DNA from: Niabella sp.
GTDB taxonomy: Bacteria; Bacteroidota; Bacteroidia; Chitinophagales; Chitinophagaceae
Direction of reading: 5' to 3'
Length of the DNA: 64,000 nucleotides
NCBI GenBank assembly: GCA_017744715.1
Contig: JAGIAT010000001.1
Span: forward strand, 620,001 to 684,000
Within the stretch, counting starts at the first letter, position 1. Each line of letters starts with the position of its first letter. Positions 17,197 to 25,085 of the stretch are shown here, one piece after another. Below the pieces are notes generated by a model. The model saw only the letters and a list, made by a program, of their open reading frames with translations, was not told where the DNA came from and did no database searches. Both the position numbers and the translations under genes were made by a program.

Positions 17197-18471
17197 TTAC
17201 CTGGTAATGGCCTCTTTCCCAAAATAAGGTACCAGTGCCTTTGGTAATATGATCTTATCCCCTTGCTGGTTATTTTCCAGCAAACAGGCCACAATGCGCG
17301 GCAATGCCAGGGAGCTGCCGTTGAGCGAATGCGCCAGCTGGGTTTTGCCGTTTTCATCTTTAAAGCGGATCTTCATCCGGTTGGTTTGATAGGCTTCAAA
17401 GTTAGACGTAGAGCTTACTTCCAGCCACCGTTCCTGGGCTGCGCTGTATACTTCAAAATCATACGTAAGGGCTGATGTGAACGACATATCACCCCCGCAA
17501 AGCTTCAGGATACGGTAAGGCAGTTCCAGGCTTTGCAACAACCGCTCCACATGGGCTACCATTTCTTCCAGGGCCTCATAACTTTTATCCGGATGGGTAA
17601 GTTGTACGATCTCTACTTTTTCAAACTGGTGTACCCGGTTAAGGCCACGCACATCTTTTCCAAAACTGCCCGCTTCGCGGCGGAAGCAGGGCGAGTAAGC
17701 CGTCATCTTTACGGGTAACTGCTCCTGCTTTAAAATAGTATCGCGGTAAATATTGGTTATCGGAACCTCAGAAGTAGGGATCATGTAAAAATTATCCGCG
17801 GGCATATGGTACATCTGTCCTTCTTTATCCGGCAATTGCCCGGTACCATAGGCCGACGCTTCATTTACCATAAACGGCGGCAGGTACTCGGTATACCCGG
17901 CCGCTATATTCTGGTCCAGGAAATATTGAACCAGCGCACGCTGCAGCCGGGCGCCCTGCCCCTTATATAATGGAAAGCCACTGCCGGTTATTTTAGCGCC
18001 GGTTTCAAAATCAACCAGGTCAAATGTTTTGATCAGGTCCCAATGCGGTACAGCATCTGCGCTCAATACGGGTTTAACGCCGTGCTCCCGTACCACTTCG
18101 TTCTCTTCCGGGCTATTGCCGGGGGGAACCAGGGGAGAGGGCAGGTTGGGCAGCAATACTAGTTTTTCCTGCAGCTCTTTTTCCACCCTTGCCAATTGCT
18201 CGCTGATGGGTTGTAATTTTTGCTTGGCGGCTGCCACTTCCGCTTTTTTTGCATCGGCTGATGCTTTGTCGCCCCTGGCCATCAGCTGACCAATTTCTTT
18301 GGAAGCGCTGTTAACAAGGGATTGCGTGGTATCAAACTCCAGCTGCGATTTTTTACGCTGATCGTCCAGCGAAATGATTTCATCCACCAGCCCAAGTTCC
18401 TTAAAGTTCTTTACTGCCAGCCGCTGTTTAACAGCTGCTGTGTCCTGTCGTAATACCTGTAATTGCAACAT
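17197..18471 (-). CDS. serS: seryl-tRNA synthetase
   Basis: 424 aa, usual length. N-terminal coiled-coil arm (about 1-105) that grips the tRNA-Ser extra arm, then the class II catalytic core: motif 2 FRREAGSFGKDVRGLNRVHQF and motif 3 NGSSLALPRIVACLLEN. Charges tRNA-Ser with serine in the cytoplasm. TATCTTTG (complement at 18490-18497) lies 18 nt before the ATG and matches the Bacteroidota -7 box. Followed by the 15-bp hairpin at 17154-17190. Confidence 0.98.
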   Translation of the reverse strand: MLQLQVLRQDTAAVKQRLAVKNFKELGLVDEIISLDDQRKKSQLEFDTTQSLVNSASKEIGQLMARGDKASADAKKAEVAAAKQKLQPISEQLARVEKELQEKLVLLPNLPSPLVPPGNSPEENEVVREHGVKPVLSADAVPHWDLIKTFDLVDFETGAKITGSGFPLYKGQGARLQRALVQYFLDQNIAAGYTEYLPPFMVNEASAYGTGQLPDKEGQMYHMPADNFYMIPTSEVPITNIYRDTILKQEQLPVKMTAYSPCFRREAGSFGKDVRGLNRVHQFEKVEIVQLTHPDKSYEALEEMVAHVERLLQSLELPYRILKLCGGDMSFTSALTYDFEVYSAAQERWLEVSSTSNFEAYQTNRMKIRFKDENGKTQLAHSLNGSSLALPRIVACLLENNQQGDKIILPKALVPYFGKEAITR

Positions 18472-18511
18472 GCTTCAAAAAAATTTTTGCAAAGATAAAC
18501 GTTTGTTGCTG

Positions 18512-18690
18512 GAGTGGTCAGCTATCCGTCTTCAGTGATCCGTTTTCAGCTATCAGTCACAGTTGTCGGCCGGGGCTTCATATCCGGCAATTTAGCGCTT
18601 TGGTTGTTGGTATTTTCAAGTATCAGCCGGTTAGCTTCCAGCCTTTAGCGTGCAGGCTGATCCTTCGAATTTAAGTTATCGGCTGATATC
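18512..18690. repeat. degenerate CTGATA/CAGCTATCAG repeats (type A)
   Basis: This gap has repeated short words: GTCAGCTATCCGTCTTCAG, TTTTCAGCTATCAGTCAC, AAGTATCAGCCGGTTAGC, TTATCGGCTGATATC. They are degenerate copies of a 7-8 nt unit (CTGATA[G/A]). Similar words occur at about 32190-32225 and 36966-37003 and in the arms of the hairpin at 17154-17190. No coding sense. Confidence 0.55.
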
Positions 18691-18753
18691 AACATCCGGC
18701 CCGGTAGTGCGGAATATCGGGCATCCCGACGCCGGAAGCTGAAAAGCCGATTG

Positions 18754-18822
18754 TTGAATGCTCAATTCTCAAATCTCGTTTTTCAAATCCCGATTCCCGA
18801 ATCTGAAATCTCCAAGCCCGAA
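18754..18822. repeat. degenerate CTCAAATCTC repeats (type B)
   Basis: Runs of a heptamer-like unit: CTCAATTCTCAAATCTCG, TTTCAAATCCCGATTCCCG, AATCTGAAATCTCC. The same words occur at 17119-17138, 25018-25078 and 54178-54207. The open frame before ctaA reads through this repeat, which is why the later ATG (18850) is preferred. Confidence 0.6.
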
Positions 18823-18835
18823 CCAAATAATTTAA

Positions 18836-18843
18836 TAATTTTG
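18836..18843 (+). promoter_or_regulatory. ctaA -7 box
   Basis: TAATTTTG matches TAnnTTTG and ends only 6 nt before the ATG at 18850, so transcription would begin at or next to the start codon. No clear TTG box is seen at the usual distance. Confidence 0.4.
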
Positions 18844-18849
18844 CGCGTT

Positions 18850-19932
18850 ATGCAATTACAAAAGAATAAACCGGTGGCCACCTGGTTGTTTATCGGCGCC
18901 GGAATGCTCATCATCCAGGTTTTGCTGGGCGGACTTACCAGGCTTACGGGTTCCGGACTTTCCATTACCGAATGGCAACCGATCCTGGGTGCATTGCCCC
19001 CTATGAATGAACAGGCCTGGAATGAGGCGTTTGAAAAATACAAACAGATCGCACAGTTTAAGTACATCCACAACCATTTTACCCTGGCAGACTTTAAAGG
19101 CATTTATTTCTGGGAATGGCTGCACCGCGATTGGGCCCGGCTGATCGGTATCGTATTCCTGATCCCTTTTATCTGGTTTATTGTAAAAAAGAAAATAGAC
19201 CGCAGCATGCTGGTGCCGATGATTATCCTGTTTTTGCTGGGAGGCCTGCAGGGGGCTATCGGCTGGATCATGGTGAGCAGTGGCGTAGGTACCGATCTGG
19301 TATATGTAAGCCATATCCGCCTGGCGGTTCACTTCCTGGCGGCCCTCCTGCTGTTGTGTTATGTAGTTTGGTTTGCATTGAAACTAACCATACGGCAGGA
19401 CCAGCTGGCCACCCATAACGGTACACGCAGTTTCAATATCCTGTTGCTGGTAGTCATCACCCTGCAGCTCACCTACGGGGCTTTTATGGCCGGAACGCAT
19501 GCCGGCAAAGCGTCCATTACCTGGCCAACCATCAACGGCAGTATGATCCCTTCGGCATCAATGCTGAATGAAGGTGGTTTCTGGAGCGATATTACCCATA
19601 ACCTGGTTACGATCCAGTTCATCCACCGCGGACTGGCCTACCTGATCACCTTGCTGATGGTATTTTTTACCCTGCGGCTGACAAAGCTTCCGAAATCGAC
19701 GTTGCTGTATAAAATGCGCTTTCTGCCCATGACCCTCGTATTGTTACAGGTGGTACTGGGTATACTGGCACTGGTAAATTACCTTACTCCCGATAAGTTG
19801 TTGCTGAGCATCCTGCACCAGTTAGTGGGCATGCTGCTGTTGATTTGTATGGTCATCACCCTGTTCCTGGTAAGGAGCGTGCCGGTGCTGCAAACAAAAA
19901 CAGTCGTGGGCGTACCAACGACTGTTTCCTGA
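18850..19932 (+). CDS. ctaA: haem A synthase (CtaA/COX15 family)
   Basis: 360 aa from the ATG at 18850, directly after a TAATTTTG box; the open frame starting at 18751 reads through intergenic repeats. About eight transmembrane helices. Family motifs: GGLTRLTGSGLSITEWQPI at the N-terminus, WEWLHRDWARLIG, HIRLAVHF, and QFIHRGLAYL and LHQLVG in the second half, which supply the conserved haem-ligand His residues. It oxidises the haem O methyl group to make haem A for aa3-type cytochrome oxidases in the inner membrane. The oxidase genes are not in the window. Confidence 0.93.
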   Translation: MQLQKNKPVATWLFIGAGMLIIQVLLGGLTRLTGSGLSITEWQPILGALPPMNEQAWNEAFEKYKQIAQFKYIHNHFTLADFKGIYFWEWLHRDWARLIGIVFLIPFIWFIVKKKIDRSMLVPMIILFLLGGLQGAIGWIMVSSGVGTDLVYVSHIRLAVHFLAALLLLCYVVWFALKLTIRQDQLATHNGTRSFNILLLVVITLQLTYGAFMAGTHAGKASITWPTINGSMIPSASMLNEGGFWSDITHNLVTIQFIHRGLAYLITLLMVFFTLRLTKLPKSTLLYKMRFLPMTLVLLQVVLGILALVNYLTPDKLLLSILHQLVGMLLLICMVITLFLVRSVPVLQTKTVVGVPTTVS

Positions 19933-19938
19933 GTTTCT

Positions 19939-20559
19939 TTATTTTCCGCCTACCAGCTCCTGCTGTAAGGCTTTCAGCTCTTCCCACTTTTCAGCGGCGG
20001 CCAGTTTTGCCTGTTTGGGCCAGCTTTTCGGATCGTGCATCGCAAATTTGCTTCCTGCAGCGTCCAGGGTGCTTTTTAATTTTTTAATAGTGGCTTTGGA
20101 CAGGTCTTTAAAGTTCTGAATACCTTCCTGCTCCAGCAATTTAGCAATGGCCGGGCCGATGCCTTCGATCTTGGTAAGATCGTTCTTTACAGCTTCTACT
20201 GCTTTTTTGGCTGCCTTGGCTGCCGCCCTGGGCGCTTTATCCGCGGTTTTGGCCTTTGCCTTTTTTTCAACTTCCAGTTCTGATTCAACGGTGATCACTG
20301 AATTGTCGATCCCAAAATGCTGTTTGTGTACATAGCCCTGGGCCTCCCAGTCGTTTACCCAACGTCCGTCATTCAGCAAAAAGCGATATTCATACGTTTG
20401 TCCGGGCTCCAGTTTTACCTTTGCCTTTAATGTTCCGTCTTTATGAGGTTTTAAAGCGATTGCTTTATCAATATCCCAGTTGTTAAAATCTCCCAGCAAA
20501 ACAGCTGAATTTGCGGTTCCGAGCGCCTCGCCCGGAAGCGAGAATACGACATCTTTCAT
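19939..20559 (-). CDS. CBM48/AMPK-type glycogen-binding domain fused to a helix-hairpin-helix domain
   Basis: 206 aa from the ATG at 20559 (a TTG two codons earlier is less likely). N-terminal beta-sandwich (about 1-92) with the isoamylase-N/AMPK-CBM pattern VLLGDFNNWD, LEPGQTYEYRFLLNDGRWVND. A Lys/Ala-rich linker (about 97-125) follows, then an HhH motif LTKIEGIGPAIAKLLEQEGI (about 128-150) like those in DNA- or protein-binding HhH_5 domains, and a helical tail. No signal peptide, so cytoplasmic. The gene ends 6 bp from the convergent ctaA stop. No enzyme domain is present. Function unknown; it could link a glucan to a nucleic acid or protein partner, or the beta-sandwich could have lost sugar binding. 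Confidence 0.75.
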   Translation of the reverse strand: MKDVVFSLPGEALGTANSAVLLGDFNNWDIDKAIALKPHKDGTLKAKVKLEPGQTYEYRFLLNDGRWVNDWEAQGYVHKQHFGIDNSVITVESELEVEKKAKAKTADKAPRAAAKAAKKAVEAVKNDLTKIEGIGPAIAKLLEQEGIQNFKDLSKATIKKLKSTLDAAGSKFAMHDPKSWPKQAKLAAAEKWEELKALQQELVGGK

Positions 20560-20715
20560 ATTCAATAAAATTTATATAAAGCGCAAAAATAACGAATCCC
20601 AGGGGATTTTTTGGAACGAATTCTTATTTATTGATAAGTTTATGAGCCTTATAGGGTTATATTTAAACGAGGCGTGTTATCTTTAAAACCGATTTGATAA
20701 TGTTTAAATTCTGAC

Positions 20716-21438
20716 ATGAAAAAGACAGCTATATTATTGCTGCTGCTGGTAGTGGTGGCAGCCGCCGGTGCCGCCGGTTCAAGGGTACTTGTTTTTTACA
20801 AAACAACCGGCTTTTACCATCAATCCATAGAAGCCGGTCTGCCGGCGATTTATAAACTGAGCACGGAAAACGGTTTTTCGGTAGACAGTACAAAGGATGC
20901 GGGTGCGTTTACAACGGAAAATCTCAAAAAATATGCGGCCATCATTTTCCTGAGCACTACCGGCACCTTATTTGATGCGGCGCAGCAAACAGCACTCCAG
21001 GATTATGTGCACAAGGGCGGGGGCATTGTGGGCATTCATGCGGCTACGGATGCGGAATATGAATGGCCCTGGTACAACCAGATGATGGGCGCCTGGTTCC
21101 TGAGCCATCCAAAACAGCAAACGGCTACTTTAAATATTACCGACAGAACCCATATCAGCACGAAGCACCTGCCGGCACAATGGGTGCGTAAAGATGAATG
21201 GTACAATTTTAAGAACATTAACAAGGATGTAAAAGTATTGATCACCATCGACGAAAAAAGCTACGAGGGAGGAAAAAACGGAGCCTTTCATCCTATGGCC
21301 TGGTATCACAATTTTGAAGGCGGCCGTGTTTTTTATACGGAATTGGGCCATGTAAACGAATCCTATGAGGATCCCTTATTCCTGAAACATATTTTAGGCG
21401 GTATCCGGTATGCCATCGGAAAGAAAAGATGGAAATAA
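20716..21438 (+). CDS. secreted ThuA-domain protein
   Basis: 240 aa. Sec signal or N-terminal anchor (MKKTAILLLLLVVVAAAGAAG). ThuA-like glutamine-amidotransferase fold: RVLVFYKTTGFYHQSI, FLSTTGTLF, YVHKGGGIVGIHAATDAEYEWPWY, HPMAWYHNFEGGRVFYTELGH and FLKHILGGIRYAIG. ThuA domains occur in sugar-use loci and on PQQ-dependent sugar dehydrogenases; the reaction is poorly defined. It is followed 45 bp later by a Crp-type regulator on the same strand, but a shared role is not shown. Confidence 0.85.
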   Translation: MKKTAILLLLLVVVAAAGAAGSRVLVFYKTTGFYHQSIEAGLPAIYKLSTENGFSVDSTKDAGAFTTENLKKYAAIIFLSTTGTLFDAAQQTALQDYVHKGGGIVGIHAATDAEYEWPWYNQMMGAWFLSHPKQQTATLNITDRTHISTKHLPAQWVRKDEWYNFKNINKDVKVLITIDEKSYEGGKNGAFHPMAWYHNFEGGRVFYTELGHVNESYEDPLFLKHILGGIRYAIGKKRWK

Positions 21439-21483
21439 CCGGTATCCCGGTTGCTGCTACACCTCTTAATTAAGACAAGCGAT

Positions 21484-22071
21484 ATGTTTAACAACCTGAT
21501 TAAAAACCTGGAGGGATATCTTCATTTTGATGAAGACGAACTGGCTTTTCTGACTGCGGATATGGAGGTAAGAACGGTGCGGAAGAACGAAAAAGTAAGC
21601 CGGGTAGGTGAAGTCGTAAACCATGTTTATTACATTGATAAGGGATTGATCCGCTTTTATCATGAGATCGGCGGGAAGGAACATACGTATAAGATCTTCC
21701 GGGAGAATATGTGGGCCAGCGACTACGCGGCCTTTTTAACCCGTTCCAAATCGATGATGCATATAGAAGCGCTGGAAGATACGGTACTCATCCAGCTGCA
21801 TTATGATCAAATGCAGAAAGGGTATGAGCGGGCGAAGGTGTTTGAGCGTTTCGGACGCAAGATGGCAGAATCGCTTTTTTTAACTACGGTTCAGCGAACC
21901 CTGGATATTATGGTGAAGTCGCCGGAGACCCGCTACCTGGAACTGCTGGAACATGATGCAGAGATGATCCGCCGGGTGCCTTTAAAATACATTGCTTCCA
22001 TGCTGGGGATCGAACCGGAAAGTCTTAGCCGGATCCGGAAGCGGACGGCCCGTCTTCAAACAAAGGCTTAG
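21484..22071 (+). CDS. Crp/Fnr-family transcriptional regulator
   Basis: 195 aa from the ATG at 21484 (MFNNLIKNLEGYLHF). N-terminal cyclic-nucleotide-binding jelly roll (about 15-120: VSRVGEVVNHVYYIDKGLIRFYH) and a C-terminal winged helix (RVPLKYIASMLGIEPESLSRIRKR). The phosphate-binding RxS/T signature for cAMP is not evident, as is typical of the many Crp-like proteins of Bacteroidota that do not bind cAMP. Targets unknown; the ThuA gene lies just upstream. Confidence 0.88.
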   Translation: MFNNLIKNLEGYLHFDEDELAFLTADMEVRTVRKNEKVSRVGEVVNHVYYIDKGLIRFYHEIGGKEHTYKIFRENMWASDYAAFLTRSKSMMHIEALEDTVLIQLHYDQMQKGYERAKVFERFGRKMAESLFLTTVQRTLDIMVKSPETRYLELLEHDAEMIRRVPLKYIASMLGIEPESLSRIRKRTARLQTKA

Positions 22072-22098
22072 GCGGTTGGCCACTGCTGTAACCAGGCC

Positions 22099-22464
22099 TT
22101 ATCCTTCAAGCGATGCTTCCAGCTGTTGCCGGATATGATGCAGGGAGGCTTCCTGCTTTTTGGGCAAAAAGATAGTGAGCACGCCCGCATTAAACCGCGT
22201 ATTGATACAAGCCGTATCTACCAGCCCGTTCAGATGCAAACTGCGTTCAAAATCCTTTACAGGAAATTCCTGTTTCAAAAATTCTATAATTGCATCGTCT
22301 TCATCGCGGCTTCCGGTAATGACCAGCGTGTCGTTGATGATATGCGTGCGGATGTTTTCCTCCGGATAACCCGGCACATAGGCCGTTAACCGGTAGCAAT
22401 CGTCCCGCTCTTCAATATTGATGGGCACATTATATTTGGGCCTTCTGTATTCCTGTGTGTACAT
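22099..22464 (-). CDS. small heat-shock protein (Hsp20/alpha-crystallin)
   Basis: 121 aa from the ATG at 22464; the open frame is longer but its first 30 residues are not family-like. Alpha-crystallin domain: PINIEERDDCYRLTAYVPGYPEENI, DTLVITGSRDE and C-terminal NAGVLTIFLPKK (the conserved A-x-x-x-G-V-L-T motif is recognisable). ATP-independent holdase chaperone of the cytoplasm. It is last in an apparent minus-strand operon: ECF sigma factor, small membrane protein, then this gene after 41 bp, which hints at a stress regulon. Confidence 0.85.
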   Translation of the reverse strand: MYTQEYRRPKYNVPINIEERDDCYRLTAYVPGYPEENIRTHIINDTLVITGSRDEDDAIIEFLKQEFPVKDFERSLHLNGLVDTACINTRFNAGVLTIFLPKKQEASLHHIRQQLEASLEG

Positions 22465-22505
22465 AAAAGGGAGGGTTTGTCGTTTATTGAAGTTACCTGA
22501 TCCTG

Positions 22506-22847
22506 CTATTCCTGGTTGGGAAAACGCCGCCACTGGCCGCAGCGTTGCCGCCATGCTTCCCGGAATTCCTTCCGCTCATCTTCGCTCATGTTGCGGAATT
22601 TCTGGCGGAGACGGTCAGACGGACCCTTATGATGATGCTTTCCACCCGGGCCAAACCCGAAAAGGATCTTGGAAAGCACCAGCAATCCTACGGCCTGCCA
22701 GAAGCTGATCTGCTTTGTGTTCAGCAAATCGGGTAATATGGCGTTCCATAAAAGCATCACGATCCATCCAAACAGAAGGATGGCCAGTAATCCCAGCAGC
22801 ACAAATAAAAAAACACGGGGCCGCCGGCCTTTTCTTCTATAATTCAT
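22506..22847 (-). CDS. small two-TM protein next to an ECF sigma factor (possible anti-sigma or envelope sensor)
   Basis: 113 aa. Basic N-terminus (MNYRRKGRRPR), hydrophobic helix about 12-36, a second hydrophobic segment about 47-64, then a charged Arg/Glu-rich tail (GPSDRLRQKFRNMSEDERKEFREAWRQRCGQW). The tail pattern MSEDERKEFREAW recalls the LTxxQ-type helices of CpxP/heavy-metal-sensor proteins, but this is a loose likeness. It starts 11 bp after the sigma-factor stop. The position suggests a role in controlling the sigma factor; the sequence does not prove it. Confidence 0.6.
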   Translation of the reverse strand: MNYRRKGRRPRVFLFVLLGLLAILLFGWIVMLLWNAILPDLLNTKQISFWQAVGLLVLSKILFGFGPGGKHHHKGPSDRLRQKFRNMSEDERKEFREAWRQRCGQWRRFPNQE

Positions 22848-22858
22848 AATAATGTTGT

Positions 22859-23434
22859 TTAATAGTTCATTAATTCATCATATAAATACTGCAGCCGGTT
22901 GCGCAGGTGCAGCACCGCATACCGCTTCCGGCTGATGATGGTTTTCAGATTTTCACCCGCAGCATCGGCGATCTCCTGCAGGGTCTTCTCCTCCAGCTCA
23001 TTCAGGATGAATACATCCCGCTGGCTGGCCGGCAACTCCTCCAGGGCCGCAAACAGCTCCTCCCAGAATAACTTCTTAATGTCTGCCAGCTCCGGGTCGT
23101 TATCCAGTGTAAAGAACAGTTCCCGGAACTGAAGTTCGCCTTCTTCATTTTCATACTGGAAATCATCGATCCGGTTGTCTTTTTTCTTCCGGTACTTGTC
23201 CGTAATCTTATTACGGGCTACTTTAAACAGCCAGCCGCTGACCTGTTCAATGGTTTGGGTGGCAGTAGCATTGGTATACTGGTACCAGACATCCTGCAAA
23301 ATATCTTCCGCGTCCGCATCGGTGTTTACGTTTTTACGAATAAAACCAAAGAGACGTTTACCGTAGTCCTTTACGGTCTGGATGACGTTTTGCTTCCTTT
23401 CCTCCGCCAATATTGCCAGTTTTTGCTCCTGCAT
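22859..23434 (-). CDS. ECF-type RNA polymerase sigma factor
   Basis: 191 aa. Region 2: DYGKRLFGFIRKNVNTDADAEDILQDVWYQY and VSGWLFKVARNKITDKYRKK. Region 4: LPASQRDVFILNELEEKTLQEIADAAGENLKTIISRKRYAVLHLR. No region 3 or extra C-terminal domain. It heads an apparent operon with a small membrane protein and Hsp20, so it may direct envelope- or heat-stress genes. Confidence 0.93.
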   Translation of the reverse strand: MQEQKLAILAEERKQNVIQTVKDYGKRLFGFIRKNVNTDADAEDILQDVWYQYTNATATQTIEQVSGWLFKVARNKITDKYRKKKDNRIDDFQYENEEGELQFRELFFTLDNDPELADIKKLFWEELFAALEELPASQRDVFILNELEEKTLQEIADAAGENLKTIISRKRYAVLHLRNRLQYLYDELMNY

Positions 23435-23739
23435 CAGAAAGATAAGACGAATGGACGGATTAATTACTTTAAAAAAACGCCCTGATTTTTAAATTTTTAT
23501 TGAAAAAATTTCGTCCGGGGGCAGTAGCGTGCTTTTTCCCCGGCTTTCCGGTGCAAAATCCTGATTATGGATGCCGGGTTTAATACATTTGCACCCGGAA
23601 GTTGTATCATTGTATATGATCGTCAACAGATCCTGAAACAGGTTGCCAATGGCAGATGAAATGATGTAGGGAAGTCAATTATACTTTCGTCATGCCGGGC
23701 TTGTTTCGCCATCTATAGCATTATATTAAAATAATCAGC
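23435..23739. other. 305-bp intergenic region between the sigma-factor gene and the cupin gene
   Basis: Divergent promoter region with no gene that I can support. A TACATTTG word at about 23584-23591 matches the -7 consensus on the plus strand but lies about 150 nt from the cupin ATG. Confidence 0.4.
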
Positions 23740-24075
23740 ATGGTTCAAAGTGATTTTTTTCAGGTAAATAATGAGACGCCCTGGCAGGACGCCGGACCGG
23801 GCGCACAGCGGCAGGTATATGGTTTTGGCGACAACCTGATGCTGGTAAAAGTACAGTTTGAAAAGGGAGCCGTGGGCGCCGTGCATACCCATCCTCATTC
23901 GCAGGCGAGTTATGTGGCGGGCGGTGCTTTTGAAGTAACCATTGGAGATCAAAAAAAAGTGGTGGTGGCAGGTGATGGTTTTTATGTACCTCCGCATATA
24001 CCGCATGGATGTACCTGCCTCGAAGCCGGGATGCTGGTGGATGCATTCAGTCCATGCCGGGAAGATTTTCTGTAA
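23740..24075 (+). CDS. small cupin-domain protein (KdgF-like)
   Basis: 111 aa, single cupin barrel. Metal-binding motif HTHPHSQASYV (GX5HXHX4E-type motif 1 with the acidic position altered) and motif 2 FYVPPHIPHGC. Spacing and length resemble KdgF/pectin-degradation cupins, which open unsaturated uronates, but the pattern is common to many small cupins. It is not next to uronate genes here. Function uncertain. Confidence 0.75.
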   Translation: MVQSDFFQVNNETPWQDAGPGAQRQVYGFGDNLMLVKVQFEKGAVGAVHTHPHSQASYVAGGAFEVTIGDQKKVVVAGDGFYVPPHIPHGCTCLEAGMLVDAFSPCREDFL

Positions 24076-24131
24076 AACCTGCGATGGGGTTGTTTGCTTT
24101 TATTTTCGCTTGTACACGGCGATGCAGCAGA

Positions 24132-25010
24132 TCATTCCCCCATTTTATCACCTTCCTTCCATTCATGTTTCCATCTGCGATGGCTCCAGAGCCACATATC
24201 CGGGTTCCGGCGGATGGTAGCTTCCAGGAATTGCACAAATTTTTTGGTGAGCTGATTTTCATCCACATTGGCCCTGGGATGTTCGTCTGCTACTGTAAAA
24301 GTAACCTCGTAGTACCCTCTTCTGCGGCGTTCAATGGAGGCGAACACCACAACGGCATCATTGGTAATGGCTCCTTTTGCGGGCCCAACGGTAAAGGCGG
24401 TTTTGCGGTTGAAGAAATGAAACCACCGGGCATTCTTTAAATGTCCCGGGCTTTGGTCGGCCACCAGGCCCAGGCAATAGAGCGCCTTACGGTAGGGCAA
24501 AAATTCACGCGTCATATGATGTGCACTCAGGAGTACGGCGCCGCTGCGGGAGCGCAGCTTTTTAAAAACCCGGTTTAGCGGCTGACTGCTGATGGGCATG
24601 TATACACCAAGGAATGTATGCCGGATCTTACGCACGATCTGTACATTGCCCCACTCCCAGTTAAACGTATGTCCCAGGATCAGCTGCACACTCCGGTGCT
24701 GATCATAATAACGGTCTACCACCTCCCAGTTGCCGGTAAAGCGTTTCTCAAAAAACGCATCCGGCGCAGAAAGCAGCTTCACGGTTTCTATAAAGGAATC
24801 GATCAGGTTGTGATAAAAATTTTTGGCGATGCGCGCCCGTTCCTCCATTGTTTTTTCGGGAAAGGCAATGGCCAGGTTGTCCATGACTACTTTTTTGCGG
24901 TACCCGATGAGATGGTATACCACGGCATAAAAAAGGTCCGACAACAGGTATAGCACCCGCAGCGGAAGCAGGGAGCATACATACAAAAATCCGTAAACGA
25001 TATAGTACAT
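24132..25010 (-). CDS. LpxL/HtrB-family lipid A acyltransferase
   Basis: 292 aa. N-terminal membrane anchor (MYYIVYGFLYVCSLLPLRVLYLLSD), then the lysophospholipid acyltransferase fold with the HX4(D/E) catalytic motif as HTFNWE (LILGHTFNWEWGN), GVYMPI, GLVADQSP and AVVVFASIERRRRGYYEV. It would transfer a secondary acyl chain to the lipid A precursor at the inner membrane. Same strand as nadB, separated by 75 bp of short repeats, so not obviously in one operon. Confidence 0.88.
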   Translation of the reverse strand: MYYIVYGFLYVCSLLPLRVLYLLSDLFYAVVYHLIGYRKKVVMDNLAIAFPEKTMEERARIAKNFYHNLIDSFIETVKLLSAPDAFFEKRFTGNWEVVDRYYDQHRSVQLILGHTFNWEWGNVQIVRKIRHTFLGVYMPISSQPLNRVFKKLRSRSGAVLLSAHHMTREFLPYRKALYCLGLVADQSPGHLKNARWFHFFNRKTAFTVGPAKGAITNDAVVVFASIERRRRGYYEVTFTVADEHPRANVDENQLTKKFVQFLEATIRRNPDMWLWSHRRWKHEWKEGDKMGE

Positions 25011-25017
25011 TAAATCC

Positions 25018-25078
25018 TAAATCTCAGTTCTCAAATCTCTCCCGAAGCTTCGGGGCCCGAATCTCAATTCTCAATACT
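25018..25078. repeat. type B repeats (CTCAAATCTC) with an embedded palindrome
   Basis: Between nadB and the acyltransferase gene: AATCTCAGTTCTCAAATCTC, then the perfect 14-bp palindrome CCCGAAGCTTCGGG (25041-25054), then AATCTCAATTCTCAATACTC. Same words as at 18754-18822 and 54178-54207. Confidence 0.65.
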
Positions 25079-25085
25079 CCCAACA

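Noticed and set aside
17016..17357. Long N-terminal extension of pnuC
   Set aside because: It reads through the serS 3' hairpin and serS antisense; not protein-like.
18751..18849. N-terminal extension of ctaA
   Set aside because: It translates type B repeats, and the -7 box lies inside it; the family N-terminus begins at 18850.
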